The notes under the pieces were generated by a model. It saw nothing but the letters and a program-made list of their open reading frames with translations, did not search any database and was not told the origin of the DNA. Below are positions 8,695 to 17,858 of a stretch of 64,000 nt of DNA, in pieces. The stretch covers positions 1 through 64,000 of the forward strand of contig NZ_FQVK01000002.1 of the NCBI RefSeq assembly GCF_900129345.1, read 5' to 3'. The position numbers and the translations under genes are program-made. Within the stretch, counting starts at the first letter, position 1. Each line of letters starts with the position of its first letter. This DNA is from Ruegeria intermedia. Lineage in GTDB: Bacteria; Pseudomonadota; Alphaproteobacteria; Rhodobacterales; Rhodobacteraceae.

Positions 8695-9876
8695 ATGAAA
8701 AAGCTGCTTACTGCAACTGCAGCAACCGCATTGCTGGCCGGTGCCGCAATGGCCGAAGACGTCAAGCTGGGCATTCTGCTGGGCTTCACCGGGCCGATTG
8801 AATCGCTGGCCCCGGCCATGGGCGCGGGCGCCGAACTGGCAATCGCCGAAGTGTCCGAGTCCGGCAAGCTGCTGGATGGATCCACCGTCACCCCGATGCG
8901 CGCCGACACCGGCTGTATCGACAACGGTCTGGCCACCTCGAACGGTGAACGCCTGATCGCGGATGGCGTGGCCGGCATCATCGGCGGCGACTGCTCGGGC
9001 GTGACCGGCGCCGTTCTGCAGAACGTCGCCATTCCGAACGGCATGGTCATGATCTCGCCCTCGGCCACCTCGCCGGGCCTGTCGACCATGGAGGACAACG
9101 GCCTGTTCTTCCGCACCGCCCCGTCGGATGCGCGCGAAGGTCAGGTGATGGCCGACATCCTGAAGGATCGCGGCATCAACTCGATCGCCCTGACCTATAC
9201 CAACAACGACTACGGCAAAGGTCTGGCCGACGCGATCCAGTCGTCGTTCGAGGCGGTGGGTGGTGAAGTGACCATCGTCGCCGCGCATGAAGACGGCAAG
9301 GCCGACTACTCGGCCGAAGTGGGCGCGCTGGCGTCGGCCGGTGGCGACATCCTGGTGGTTGCCGGGTATCTCGACCAGGGTGGTCTGGGCATCATCCAGT
9401 CGGCGCTGGACAGCGGCGCGTTCGACACGTTCGGCCTGCCTGGCGGCATGATCGGTGACTCGCTGCCCGCCAATGTCGGCCCCGACCTGAACGGCTCGTT
9501 CGGTCAGATCGCCGGTTCGGGCGGTGAAGGCGCCGAGAAGTATTTCGCCATGGCCGAAGCCGCCGGTTTCGACGGCTCGTCGCCCTACTCGCCCGAAAGC
9601 TATGACGCCGCCGCGCTGTTCATGCTGGCAATGCAGGCCGCGGGCTCGACCAATCCGGCCGACTATGCCGGCAAGGTGATGGAGGTCGCCAACGCCCCCG
9701 GCGAGAAGATCTATCCGGGTGAACTGGCCAAGGGTCTGGAACTGTTGGCCGCCGGTCAGGACATCGACTATGTCGGCGCCTCGGGCGTCGAGCTGATCGG
9801 ACCGGGTGAAAGCGCCGGCTCGTACCGCGAGATCGAGGTTCAGGACGGCAAGAACGTGACCGTCAAGTTCCGTTGA
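8695..9876 (+). CDS. Branched-chain amino acid-type ABC transporter substrate-binding protein
   Basis: A 393-residue periplasmic binding protein of the LivJ/LivK type (Peripla_BP_6). It has a signal peptide (ending GAAMAED) and the type I fold opening VKLGILLGFTGPIESLAP, plus SPSATSPGLS and TNNDYGKGLADAI in the ligand cleft region. ATG 8695 follows GGGAGTAA. It heads the transporter locus; the ATPases lie after a hairpin at 9903-9929, a layout that often gives the binding protein the highest expression. The substrate cannot be told: this family also carries amides, urea and other amino acids. Confidence 0.9.
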   Translation: MKKLLTATAATALLAGAAMAEDVKLGILLGFTGPIESLAPAMGAGAELAIAEVSESGKLLDGSTVTPMRADTGCIDNGLATSNGERLIADGVAGIIGGDCSGVTGAVLQNVAIPNGMVMISPSATSPGLSTMEDNGLFFRTAPSDAREGQVMADILKDRGINSIALTYTNNDYGKGLADAIQSSFEAVGGEVTIVAAHEDGKADYSAEVGALASAGGDILVVAGYLDQGGLGIIQSALDSGAFDTFGLPGGMIGDSLPANVGPDLNGSFGQIAGSGGEGAEKYFAMAEAAGFDGSSPYSPESYDAAALFMLAMQAAGSTNPADYAGKVMEVANAPGEKIYPGELAKGLELLAAGQDIDYVGASGVELIGPGESAGSYREIEVQDGKNVTVKFR

Positions 9877-9902
9877 TCGGTCGGACGACCACTTGAGAGC
9901 AG

Positions 9903-9929
9903 ACAGCCCGGGCCTTGTGTCCGGGCTGT
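9903..9929 (+). terminator. Intercistronic hairpin between binding protein and ATPase genes
   Basis: ACAGCCCGG and CCGGGCTGT form a nine-base-pair stem around a nine-base loop, followed only by a weak T stretch. It probably acts as a partial terminator or mRNA 3' stabiliser that sets the ratio of binding protein to membrane components. Confidence 0.55.
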
Positions 9930-10005
9930 TTCAATGACAAAAGGCGCCACCCTTTCGGGAATGGGGCAACAGGAAGAGCCGCGTATGCCGCGGACAGGGG
10001 AACAC

Positions 10006-10790
10006 ATGATCGTCGTCGAGGACGTGCACAAGCATTTCGGCGGTTTCCATGCGGTGGACGGGGCGTCGCTGGAAATCGAAAAAGGCTCGATTACCGGCCT
10101 GATCGGCCCGAACGGGGCTGGAAAAACCACTCTTTTCAACGTGATCGCGGGTGTTTTGCCACCGACCAGCGGCAAGGTCTGGATGGATGGCGAGGACATC
10201 ACCGGCCTGCCCCCGCACGAGCTGTTCCACAAGGGCCTGCTGCGCACCTTCCAGATCGCGCACGAATTCTCGTCGATGACCTGCCGGGAGAACCTGATGA
10301 TGGTGCCGGGCAACCAGTCGGGGGAATCGCTGTGGAACACCTGGTTCGGCCGCAAGCGGATCGCCGACGAGGAGCGCGCCCTGCGTGCCAAGGCGGACGA
10401 GGTGCTGGAGTTCCTGACCATCGAACATCTGGCCGATCACAAGGCGGGTCAGGTCTCGGGCGGCCAGAAAAAGCTGCTGGAACTGGGCCGCACGATGATG
10501 GTGGACGCCAAGATCGTGTTCCTGGACGAGGTCGGCGCCGGCGTGAACCGCACCCTGCTGATGACCATCGCCGACACGATCCTGCGCCTGAACAAAGAGC
10601 GCGGCTATACCTTCGTGGTGATCGAGCATGACATGGATTTCATCGGCAAGATCTGCGATCCGGTGATCTGCATGGCCGAGGGCAAGGTTCTGGCGCAGGG
10701 TACGCTGGACGAGATCAAGGCCAACGAGCACGTCATCGAGGCCTATCTGGGCACCGGCCTGAAGAACAAGGACAAGCTGGAGGCCGGGGC

Positions 10791-10794
<4 letters not shown>
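10006..10794 (+). CDS. livG: Branched-chain amino acid-type ABC transporter ATPase, LivG type
   Basis: One of two nucleotide-binding subunits of the transporter. It has Walker A GPNGAGKTTL, the LivG-type insertion around FQIAHEFSSMT, ABC signature VSGGQKKLLELGR, and the switch His in IEHDMDFIG. Walker B reads IVFLDEVGAGVN, with Val where LivG proteins usually have Pro (LDEPAAGLN). I place the start at ATG 10006 because AGGGGA lies just upstream and homology begins at once (VVEDVHKHFGGF). In-frame ATGs at 9934, 9961 and 9985 cannot be excluded. The end overlaps livF by four bases (ATGA). Confidence 0.9.
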
Positions 10795-11621
<827 letters not shown>

Positions 11622-11949
11622 TCGACGCATTCGAAAAGCCGGTTTTTCCATGGGGCCAGTCGGGATTCTCGGCTGGTCTTTTTGCTTGATCGCATTGCGA
11701 AGAAATGAAGGCCAGAACATGGCAGCCGATGTTCCCAACAAAACCACACGACAAACCGGGCCGAATTAGACAACTGGAAAACATCAATAATTTTCCCGCG
11801 ACCCGTCGTGAAAAAAAGAGCGGAGAAAATAGCGGAATGCCAATCTGCTGCTGTAATCCGGTCAAACTTCGAAAATATCGCTGCGACCGAACCACTCCAC
11901 CCCCCTTCGAAAAGCGCCCCTGCTGGGGCACAGGAATTGGAAGTCAAAA
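11622..11949 (+). terminator. Intergenic region with a terminator-like hairpin (11655-11684)
   Basis: The 328-base gap after livF holds one recognisable element: GGCCAGTCG and CGGCTGGT form a stem with one G-U pair, followed by TCTTTTT at about 11678-11683, a plausible livF terminator. The remaining 260 bases are somewhat AT-richer and contain no convincing gene; they must hold the promoter of the small secreted-protein gene at 11950. Confidence 0.5.
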
Positions 11950-12279
11950 ATGAAAAAATGGATGATCGCGGCCTTGACCGCGCAACTGGCAACCGGCGCT
12001 GTCGCGCAGCAACGCGAATTCGTGTGCATCTCGGACATTGATGGAACCGAATACCGGCTGACACGGCTTGAAGACGGGCAAAAGGGATCGGTCAAATTCG
12101 GTGACACGACCGGGGATGCCCAGGTGTTCCCAGGGTTGAACAACCTGACCTTCATCCTGGCGACCGAACAGCATGTCATGACGTTCTTCGTCAAAAGCCC
12201 GGATCTGTCCTACAACCTGTCCATTCGTCGCCCGGTCCTTCAAAACGACCGCGGGAAATGCACGGAAGCCGCCGCCTGA
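11950..12279 (+). CDS. Small secreted protein inserted between transporter genes
   Basis: A 109-residue protein with a signal peptide (MKKWMIAALTAQLATGAVAQ, cleavage near AQQ). The mature domain of about 90 residues has two cysteines (VCISDIDG and GKCTEAAA) that could form a disulfide, and alternating hydrophobic residues that suggest a beta-rich fold. I recognise no family. It is bracketed by the hairpin after livF and a strong terminator at 12302, so it is probably an independent unit within the liv locus and not part of the transporter. Confidence 0.7.
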   Translation: MKKWMIAALTAQLATGAVAQQREFVCISDIDGTEYRLTRLEDGQKGSVKFGDTTGDAQVFPGLNNLTFILATEQHVMTFFVKSPDLSYNLSIRRPVLQNDRGKCTEAAA

Positions 12280-12301
12280 GCACCCCCTCAGCAGGCAGAG
12301 A

Positions 12302-12334
12302 GACCGCGCCGCCCCCCTTCGGCGCGGTCTTTTT
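12302..12334 (+). terminator. Rho-independent terminator after the small secreted-protein gene
   Basis: GACCGCGCCG and CGGCGCGGTC form a perfect ten-base-pair stem with an eight-base loop, followed by TTTTTCTT. It separates the secreted-protein gene from livH. Confidence 0.88.
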
Positions 12335-12487
12335 CTTGCGGGAAATCCCCGGCGCCGCGGCACGAATGTCGGAACTCTGGCAAACCGCATAAAAACATGC
12401 GCAAAGCCGCAAAAATCATGTTCCAAATTGTTGAGTCTCGTGCCGCCGTCATGCCATAAAGCCGCACCCGGACAGTGAGAAAATACA

Positions 12488-13498
12488 ATGGATCTACTGA
12501 ACGCGCTTGTGGCGCTTGCGAACTTTGTGATCGTGCCCGCGGTTGCCTATGGCAGCCAGCTGGCCCTTGGGGCGCTGGGGGTCACCCTGATCTACGGCAT
12601 CCTGCGGTTTTCCAACTTTGCCCATGGCGACACGATGGCCTTTGGCGCCATGATCGCCGTGCTGGTCACCTGGGGTTTCCAGGCCGCCGGGGTCACGTTC
12701 GGGCCATTGCCCACCGCGCTGCTGGCCCTGCCCTTTGCCATTCTGGGCTGCATCGCCCTTGTGCTGATCACCGACAGGCTGGTCTATCGCTTCTATCGTG
12801 ACCAGAAGGCCAAGCCCGTCATCCTGGTGATCGTCTCCATGGGCGTCATGTTCATCCTGAACGGCTTGGTGCGCTTCATCATCGGCCCTGATGACCAGCG
12901 GTTTTCCGATGGCGCGCGGTTCCTGATTTCCGCGCGGGATTTCAAGGCTTTGACCGGATTGCGCGAAGGTCTGGCGATCAAGACCTCGCAAGGCATCACC
13001 GTAATCGTGGCCGTCGTCGCCGTGGCGCTGCTGTTCTGGTTCCTGAACAAGACCCGTACGGGCAAGTCGATGCGCGCCTATTCCGACAACGAGGATCTGG
13101 CACTGCTGTCCGGCATCAATCCCGAACGCGTGGTGATGATCACCTGGATCATCGTCGCCGCGCTGGCCACCACGGCGGGCGTACTGTACGGGCTGGACAA
13201 AAGCTTCAAGCCGTTCGTCTACTTCCAACTGCTGCTGCCGATCTTCGCCTCGGCCATCGTCGGCGGACTGGGCAACCCGATCGGCGCCATCGCCGGCGGC
13301 TTCATCATCGCCTTTTCCGAAGTGACCATCACCTATGCCTGGAAAAAGGTGCTGGTCTACTTGCTGCCGGACAGCCTCGAGCCGTCGGGTCTGGTGCAGC
13401 TGTTGTCAACTGATTACAAATTCGCGGTCAGCTTCGTCATTCTGCTGATCGTGCTGCTGTTCAAGCCCACGGGCCTGTTCAAGGGGAAAGCGGTATGA
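12488..13498 (+). CDS. livH: Branched-chain amino acid-type ABC transporter permease, LivH type
   Basis: Inner-membrane permease of 336 residues with about eight hydrophobic segments and the LivH signatures LGALGVTLIYGILRFSNFAHGD near the N-terminus (split here over residues 26-48) and IFASAIVGGLGNPIGAIAGG in the cytoplasmic coupling loop. It overlaps livM by four bases (ATGA). Compared with E. coli LivH it contains an extra loop around DDQRFSDGARFLIS. Transcription probably starts in the 150-base gap behind the terminator at 12302-12334. Confidence 0.92.
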   Translation: MDLLNALVALANFVIVPAVAYGSQLALGALGVTLIYGILRFSNFAHGDTMAFGAMIAVLVTWGFQAAGVTFGPLPTALLALPFAILGCIALVLITDRLVYRFYRDQKAKPVILVIVSMGVMFILNGLVRFIIGPDDQRFSDGARFLISARDFKALTGLREGLAIKTSQGITVIVAVVAVALLFWFLNKTRTGKSMRAYSDNEDLALLSGINPERVVMITWIIVAALATTAGVLYGLDKSFKPFVYFQLLLPIFASAIVGGLGNPIGAIAGGFIIAFSEVTITYAWKKVLVYLLPDSLEPSGLVQLLSTDYKFAVSFVILLIVLLFKPTGLFKGKAV

Positions 13499-14808
13499 GC
13501 GAAACGGTCAAGAACACCCTGCTGTTTGCACTGGTCGGCGGGCTGATCCTGCTGACCGGCTTCATGCAAAGCTGGAATACGGCGATCCTGATCGTGAACA
13601 TGGGCTTGATTTCTGCGATCATGGCGATCGGAGTGAACCTGCAATGGGGCTTTGCCGGTCTGTTCAACGTCGGCGTCATGGGTTTTGTCGCTTTGGGCGG
13701 GCTGGCGGTGGTGCTGGTCTCGACCCCGCCGACGCCCGGAGCCTGGACCGCCGGCGGGTACGGGATCTTGCTTGCGCTTCTGTTGGGTGCGGCCACCGTG
13801 GTTGCGGCGGTCATGGCGGCCAGGAAACTGCCCAAGGGGCGCACCCAGACGCTGGCGATCATCGCGATCCTCGTGGTCGGGTTCTTTGTGTACCGCGCCG
13901 TGTTCGACCCCAGCGTCGCAGCCGTCGAGGCCATCGACCCCGCAGTGGCCGGCAATATCGGCGGCCTGAACCTGCCGGTGCTTCTGGCCTGGCCCGCCGG
14001 TGGCCTTCTGGCCGCCGGAGCCGCATGGCTGATCGGCAAGACGGCCCTTGGGCTGCGTTCGGATTACCTGGCCATTGCCACGCTGGGCATCGCCGAAATC
14101 ATCATCGCCATCATGAAGAACGAGGACTGGCTGGCGCGCGGCGTCAAGAACGTCTACGGCATCCCGCGCCCCACCCCGTTCGTGGGCTATGAGATCGACC
14201 TGCAAAGCGATCCGTCTTTCGTCGAGCGCGCCGCAAGCCTTGGTCTGGACCCGGTCACCGCATCGACGCTGTGGGTCAAGACCGGCTATGCCTTCCTGTT
14301 CCTCGTCGTGCTGCTGGTCCTGCTTTGGATGGCGCAGATGGCGCTCAAGAGCCCCTGGGGCCGCATGATGCGGGCCATCCGCGACAACGAGGTCGCGGCC
14401 GAGGCCATGGGCAAGGACGTTACGCGCCGCCATCTGCAGATCTTCGTGCTGGGCTCGGCCATCTGCGGCATTGCCGGAGCAATGATGACCACGCTGGACG
14501 GGCAGTTGACCCCCAGCGCCTATCAGCCGCTGCGGTTCACGTTCCTCGTTTGGGTCATGGTCATCGTCGGTGGGTCGGGCAACAATTTCGGCTCGGTCCT
14601 GGGGGCGTTTCTGATCTGGTTCCTGTGGGTGCAGGTCGAACCGATCGGTTTGTGGTTGATGGATCTGATCACCGCCGGCATGCCGGACGGCAGCGCGCTC
14701 AAGACGCATCTTGTGGAAAGCGCCGCTCATATGCGCCTGTTCACGATGGGCCTGATCCTTCTGATCGTTCTCAGATTCAGCCCAAGGGGCCTGATCCCCG
14801 AGAAATAG
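13495..14808 (+). CDS. livM: Branched-chain amino acid-type ABC transporter permease, LivM type
   Basis: The partner permease, 437 residues with roughly ten membrane segments. It shows LQWGFAGLFNVGVMGFVALGG near the start (residues 43-63), the LivM segment GLRSDYLAIATLGIAEII, and the coupling-loop region FLVWVMVIVGGSGNNFGS. The length is above the usual 320-420, with an added hydrophobic pair around residues 80-130. It closes the transporter locus; a GC-rich hairpin at 14833-14858 follows. Confidence 0.92.
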   Translation: MSETVKNTLLFALVGGLILLTGFMQSWNTAILIVNMGLISAIMAIGVNLQWGFAGLFNVGVMGFVALGGLAVVLVSTPPTPGAWTAGGYGILLALLLGAATVVAAVMAARKLPKGRTQTLAIIAILVVGFFVYRAVFDPSVAAVEAIDPAVAGNIGGLNLPVLLAWPAGGLLAAGAAWLIGKTALGLRSDYLAIATLGIAEIIIAIMKNEDWLARGVKNVYGIPRPTPFVGYEIDLQSDPSFVERAASLGLDPVTASTLWVKTGYAFLFLVVLLVLLWMAQMALKSPWGRMMRAIRDNEVAAEAMGKDVTRRHLQIFVLGSAICGIAGAMMTTLDGQLTPSAYQPLRFTFLVWVMVIVGGSGNNFGSVLGAFLIWFLWVQVEPIGLWLMDLITAGMPDGSALKTHLVESAAHMRLFTMGLILLIVLRFSPRGLIPEK

Positions 14809-14832
14809 GCGCCAGCGCCACCAAATCACACA

Positions 14833-14858
14833 AGCCGCGCCGGCCTCCTGGCGCGGCT
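14833..14858 (+). terminator. Hairpin after livM
   Basis: AGCCGCGCC and GGCGCGGCT form a nine-base-pair stem with an eight-base loop 24 bases after livM. There is no T run behind it, so it may be a weak or Rho-assisted terminator. Confidence 0.5.
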
Positions 14859-14970
14859 AGTTGATTCCGGTCTTTAAAATGAATAGGAAAATCAGGCGCG
14901 TCCGAACTTTTCAGCCGTCGCCCGCACCACCAGCGGATACCAACCCAGACTTCAAGAGCATTGGAACACC

Positions 14971-15225
14971 ATGACTTCGACGACCGTCAAATCAACCGTG
15001 TTGCTGGCCGGACTGGCCGTTCTGGCCGGATGTATTCCGTCGCCCCGCGACCTCGAGACCACGCCCGTCAAGGTCCAGACACCCAAGGGCGTCGTGACCT
15101 GTCAACTGTACCGGCAGGATCGGGTTGACTGGGATCGTGCGATCGACTTCCCGGCAACCAAGATGTCCGTCCCCGAAGCGGATGCCTATTGCCAGCAGGA
15201 AGGCCAGCGCCGCCTGGGGCGCTGA
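14971..15225 (+). CDS. Small lipoprotein of unknown function
   Basis: An 84-residue protein with a lipobox, LAVLAGC, so the mature protein should start at Cys21 and be anchored in the outer or inner membrane. The mature part is short and contains two more cysteines (VVTCQLYRQ and DAYCQQEG) about 35 residues apart. No family recognised. It converges on the yjgR-like gene, with 14 bases between the stops. Confidence 0.7.
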   Translation: MTSTTVKSTVLLAGLAVLAGCIPSPRDLETTPVKVQTPKGVVTCQLYRQDRVDWDRAIDFPATKMSVPEADAYCQQEGQRRLGR

Positions 15226-15239
15226 CCCAACGGCTGCAT

Positions 15240-16787
15240 TCAGCGGTTTCGGAACAGGCCGCCCAGAATGCCGCGCACGATGCGGCGGCCTGTGGTTCCC
15301 TTCAGCTCTTTGATGACCGCCTCGCCCAGGGCGCTGGCGAAACTGTCCTGTTTTCGAACCCTCCGCGCGGACGACCGCCCGACGCGGCTGCCGCTGTATC
15401 GCCGGGCCGAGGCATATTCGCGTTCGGCCGGGCTCTGGCGTTCCAACTCTTCTTCGTCTTCGGCGGCCTCGGCCTCCTGGGCGGCCTGGGCGGCGCGCGC
15501 TTTCAGCATTTCGAACGCTGATTTGCGATCCAGCACCCTGTCGTATTTTCCGGCCATGGGCGAGCCGGCCATGATCGCCTGACGCTCGGCCGGGGTGATC
15601 GGCCCCAGCTGCGAGCTGGGCGGGCGGATCAGGGTGCGCTGCACCATGCCGGGCACGCCTTTTTTCTCGAGCATCGAGGTCAGTGCTTCGCCGACCCCCA
15701 CCTCGCGGATCGCGGTTTCGGTATCGAACTCGGGGTTCTCGCGATAGGTTTCCGCGGCCAGCCGCAGGTTCTTGCGATCGCGCGCGGTGAAGGCGCGCAG
15801 CGCGTGCTGAACCCGGTTGCCCAGCTGACCCAGAATGTCCTCGGGGATGTCGGCAGGGTTCTGGGTGATGAAATACACCCCCACCCCTTTGGACCGGATC
15901 AGGCGCGCGACCTGCTCGACCTTGTCGATCAGCACCTTGGGCGCGTCGTCGAACAACAGATGCGCCTCGTCGAAGAAGAAGACCAGCTTGGGTTTCTCGG
16001 GGTCGCCGACCTCGGGCAGTTCCTCGAACAGTTCGCTCAGCAGCCACAGCAGAAAGGTCGCATACAGGCGGGGCCACCCCATCAGCTTGTCCGAGGCCAG
16101 GATGTTGACCATGCCCTGCCCGGTCGCATCGGTCCGCATCAGATCGGCCAGCTCCAGCGCGGGTTCACCGAACAGGTTCGTGCCGCCCTGGTTCTCGAGC
16201 ACCAGCAACCGGCGTTGGATGGCGCCGATCGAGGCGGTCGACACGTTGCCGTACCGCAGAGACAGCTGCGCGCGGCTTTCCCCGATCCAGACAAGCAGCG
16301 CCTGCAGGTCTTTCAGGTCAAGCAGGGGCATCCCCTCTTCGTCGGCGACGCGGAAGGCGATGTTCAGGATGCCCTCCTGCGCCTCGCTCAGTTCCATCAG
16401 GCGCGACAGCAGAAGCGGTCCCATCTCGGAAACGGTGGTGCGCACCGGGTGGCCCTGTTCGCCGAACAGGTCCCAGAACGTCACCGGACAGCGGTCATAG
16501 GCATAGTCAGAAAACCCGATCCGCGCCGCGCGATCCATGAAGGCCCGATGCAGCTTGTGATCGGGGCTGCCAGCCTTGGCCAGACCGGACAGGTCGCCCT
16601 TGACGTCTGACAGGAACACCGGCACCCCGGCCGTGGAAAAACCTTCCGCCAGGATCTGAAGGGTCACGGTCTTGCCCGTCCCCGTCGCACCCGCGATCAA
16701 GCCGTGCCGGTTGGCGTTTTTCAGGCGTAGGCCTTGCGGCTGCGCATAGTCCTTGCCTCCGCCGCCGATGAAAATTTCGTCCGTCAT
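15240..16787 (-). CDS. YjgR/HerA-like ATPase (DUF853 family)
   Basis: A 515-residue member of the DUF853/YjgR family of HerA-FtsK-type P-loop ATPases. It opens with [19 protein letters not shown], then Walker [13 protein letters not shown], Walker [16 protein letters not shown], and the sensor segment [22 protein letters not shown]. The C-terminal 100 residues are charged, Ala/Glu/Arg-rich and low in complexity. Cellular role is unknown; relatives act in DNA processing or protein translocation. Length is typical. It stands alone, with the two small-RNA candidates directly upstream on the opposite strand. Confidence 0.9.
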   Translation of the reverse strand: MTDEIFIGGGGKDYAQPQGLRLKNANRHGLIAGATGTGKTVTLQILAEGFSTAGVPVFLSDVKGDLSGLAKAGSPDHKLHRAFMDRAARIGFSDYAYDRCPVTFWDLFGEQGHPVRTTVSEMGPLLLSRLMELSEAQEGILNIAFRVADEEGMPLLDLKDLQALLVWIGESRAQLSLRYGNVSTASIGAIQRRLLVLENQGGTNLFGEPALELADLMRTDATGQGMVNILASDKLMGWPRLYATFLLWLLSELFEELPEVGDPEKPKLVFFFDEAHLLFDDAPKVLIDKVEQVARLIRSKGVGVYFITQNPADIPEDILGQLGNRVQHALRAFTARDRKNLRLAAETYRENPEFDTETAIREVGVGEALTSMLEKKGVPGMVQRTLIRPPSSQLGPITPAERQAIMAGSPMAGKYDRVLDRKSAFEMLKARAAQAAQEAEAAEDEEELERQSPAEREYASARRYSGSRVGRSSARRVRKQDSFASALGEAVIKELKGTTGRRIVRGILGGLFRNR

Positions 16788-16859
16788 ACGTTTCCAAATC
16801 CCTGCAACCTACCGATCTGAGGCCACCATACAAACTTAACCTTTGACTGCCATAGTTGA

Positions 16860-16930
16860 TTTGTCATCCCGGATGGGATGCAAACTTCCTCCCTGTCGAC
16901 TGGCTGTGCCTTCGGGCACAGCCCTTTTTG
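16860..16930 (+). ncRNA. Candidate small RNA with anti-Shine-Dalgarno loop (sRNA 1)
   Basis: No open reading frame is visible on the plus strand here, yet a strong terminator is present. The order is: hairpin CATCCC-GGAT-GGGATG (16865-16880), an unpaired pyrimidine stretch ACTTCCTCCCTG (16884-16895), then a terminator GGCTGTGCC-TTCG-GGCACAGCC followed by CTTTTT (16902-16929). CCTCCC is complementary to ribosome binding sites. This is the layout of CcsR-type stress RNAs of Rhodobacter, which carry a CCUCCUCCC motif between hairpins. The promoter is not clear; a TTGACT lies at 16843. Structure is seen; expression is inferred. Confidence 0.6.
16902..16929 (+). terminator. Terminator of sRNA 1
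   Basis: Nine-base-pair stem with a TTCG tetraloop and a C-TTTTT tail. The only transcript it could end on this strand starts in the 115-base gap in front of it, since the upstream gene runs the other way. Confidence 0.85.
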
Positions 16931-16981
16931 TGTCCGGCGGGGTTTTCCGTCTGATCCCACATTAAAAATTGACAATAGCAG

Positions 16982-17010
16982 TTGACCGCTGCGGCTGCCT
17001 CTCGTAACGT
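16982..17010 (+). promoter_or_regulatory. Candidate sigma-70-type promoter for sRNA 2
   Basis: TTGACC (16982-16987) and TAACGT (17005-17010) are separated by exactly 17 bases, in keeping with alphaproteobacterial housekeeping promoters. Transcription would start near 17017. A second TTGACA at 16969 has no good -10 partner. Confidence 0.5.
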
Positions 17011-17016
17011 TCCCGC

Positions 17017-17085
17017 ATAACTAAGTCGGCCAGTCCGACGGGGAGATACATTGATCGAAGGGAGCCGGACGAGCGGCTCCCTTTT
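17017..17085 (+). ncRNA. Candidate small RNA (sRNA 2)
   Basis: A predicted transcript of about 70 bases. It contains a hairpin GTCGG-CCAGT-CCGAC (17025-17039), a purine-rich linker GGGGAGATACA, and a terminator AAGGGAGCCG-GACGAG-CGGCTCCCTT with trailing T (17058-17085). There is no start codon suited to an ORF. It is arranged in tandem with sRNA 1 and ends 134 bases before the IalB-type gene. An alternative is that it is the attenuated leader of that gene. Confidence 0.5.
17058..17085 (+). terminator. Terminator of sRNA 2
   Basis: Ten-base-pair stem, six-base loop (GACGAG), and a short T tail. No protein-coding gene on the plus strand precedes it. Confidence 0.75.
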
Positions 17086-17218
17086 CCGTTGATGACCATA
17101 CCTGTACCGATCGGCGGAAATCCGTTTGGCCTGCGCCGCCGGACGAGTTTTCCGCCTGACAGCGCCCGTGTCGGATGCTAGACGAAGGCAAACGCTGTTT
17201 GAGCACCATGAGGCAGAC

Positions 17219-17812
17219 ATGATCAAGAAATTTCTTCCACTCACCCTGTTGGCGGGTTTCGCCCTGACCGGTTCGGCGCTGGCACAGGAGGCATCGAGCG
17301 AGACGGAAACCCCGGCGCCCGCCGGCTCGGACCTGGATCTGGGCGAAACCGGTCCGCGCGTGGGTGAGCAGTACATCAAGGAAAAATCCGGCGACTGGGA
17401 TGTGTCCTGCATCAAGGCGCAGGACGGCAATGACCCCTGCGCCATGGTCCAGATCCTGAACGGCCCTCAGGGCGAACCGATCGCCGAGATCACCATCGGC
17501 AAGCTGCCTGAAGGCGGTGCCGCCGTCGCCTGGGCAAATGTCATCGTGCCGCTGGAGACCCTTCTGCAGGCGCAATTGGCGATTTCGGTCGATGGTGCGC
17601 CGCGCAAACTGTACAACTATCACCACTGCGTTCCGGTCGGCTGCGTGGCGCAGCTGGGGCTGACGCAAGGCGACATCGACGCGATGAAGGCCGGGTCGAA
17701 GGCCGTTCTGTCGCTGGTTCCGGCCCGTGCGCCGGATCAGATCGTCAACATGGACATGTCGCTGTCGGGTTTCACCTCGGCCTTCGACGGCCTGCCGGTC
17801 AACCAGAACTGA
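17219..17812 (+). CDS. Invasion-associated locus B (IalB) family protein
   Basis: A 197-residue exported protein. A signal peptide (MIKKFLPLTLLAGFALTGSALAQ) is followed by an acidic linker and the IalB domain, recognised from SGDWDVSCIKAQDGNDPCAM, then NYHHCVPVGCVAQLGLT and a long C-terminal beta-rich part. Four conserved cysteines are retained. The family name comes from Bartonella; in free-living Roseobacters it is common and its role is unknown. Start at 17219 is set by the signal peptide and a GAGGC motif. A terminator follows at 17834. Confidence 0.85.
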   Translation: MIKKFLPLTLLAGFALTGSALAQEASSETETPAPAGSDLDLGETGPRVGEQYIKEKSGDWDVSCIKAQDGNDPCAMVQILNGPQGEPIAEITIGKLPEGGAAVAWANVIVPLETLLQAQLAISVDGAPRKLYNYHHCVPVGCVAQLGLTQGDIDAMKAGSKAVLSLVPARAPDQIVNMDMSLSGFTSAFDGLPVNQN

Positions 17813-17833
17813 TCCGGGCACGCTTGGATTGGG

Positions 17834-17858
17834 AAAGCCGCCTTTGGGGCGGCTTTTT
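17834..17858 (+). terminator. Terminator of the IalB-family gene
   Basis: AAAGCCGCC and GGCGGCTTT form a perfect nine-base-pair stem with a five-base loop, then TT. It abuts the end of the convergent ketoacyl synthase gene. Confidence 0.85.
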
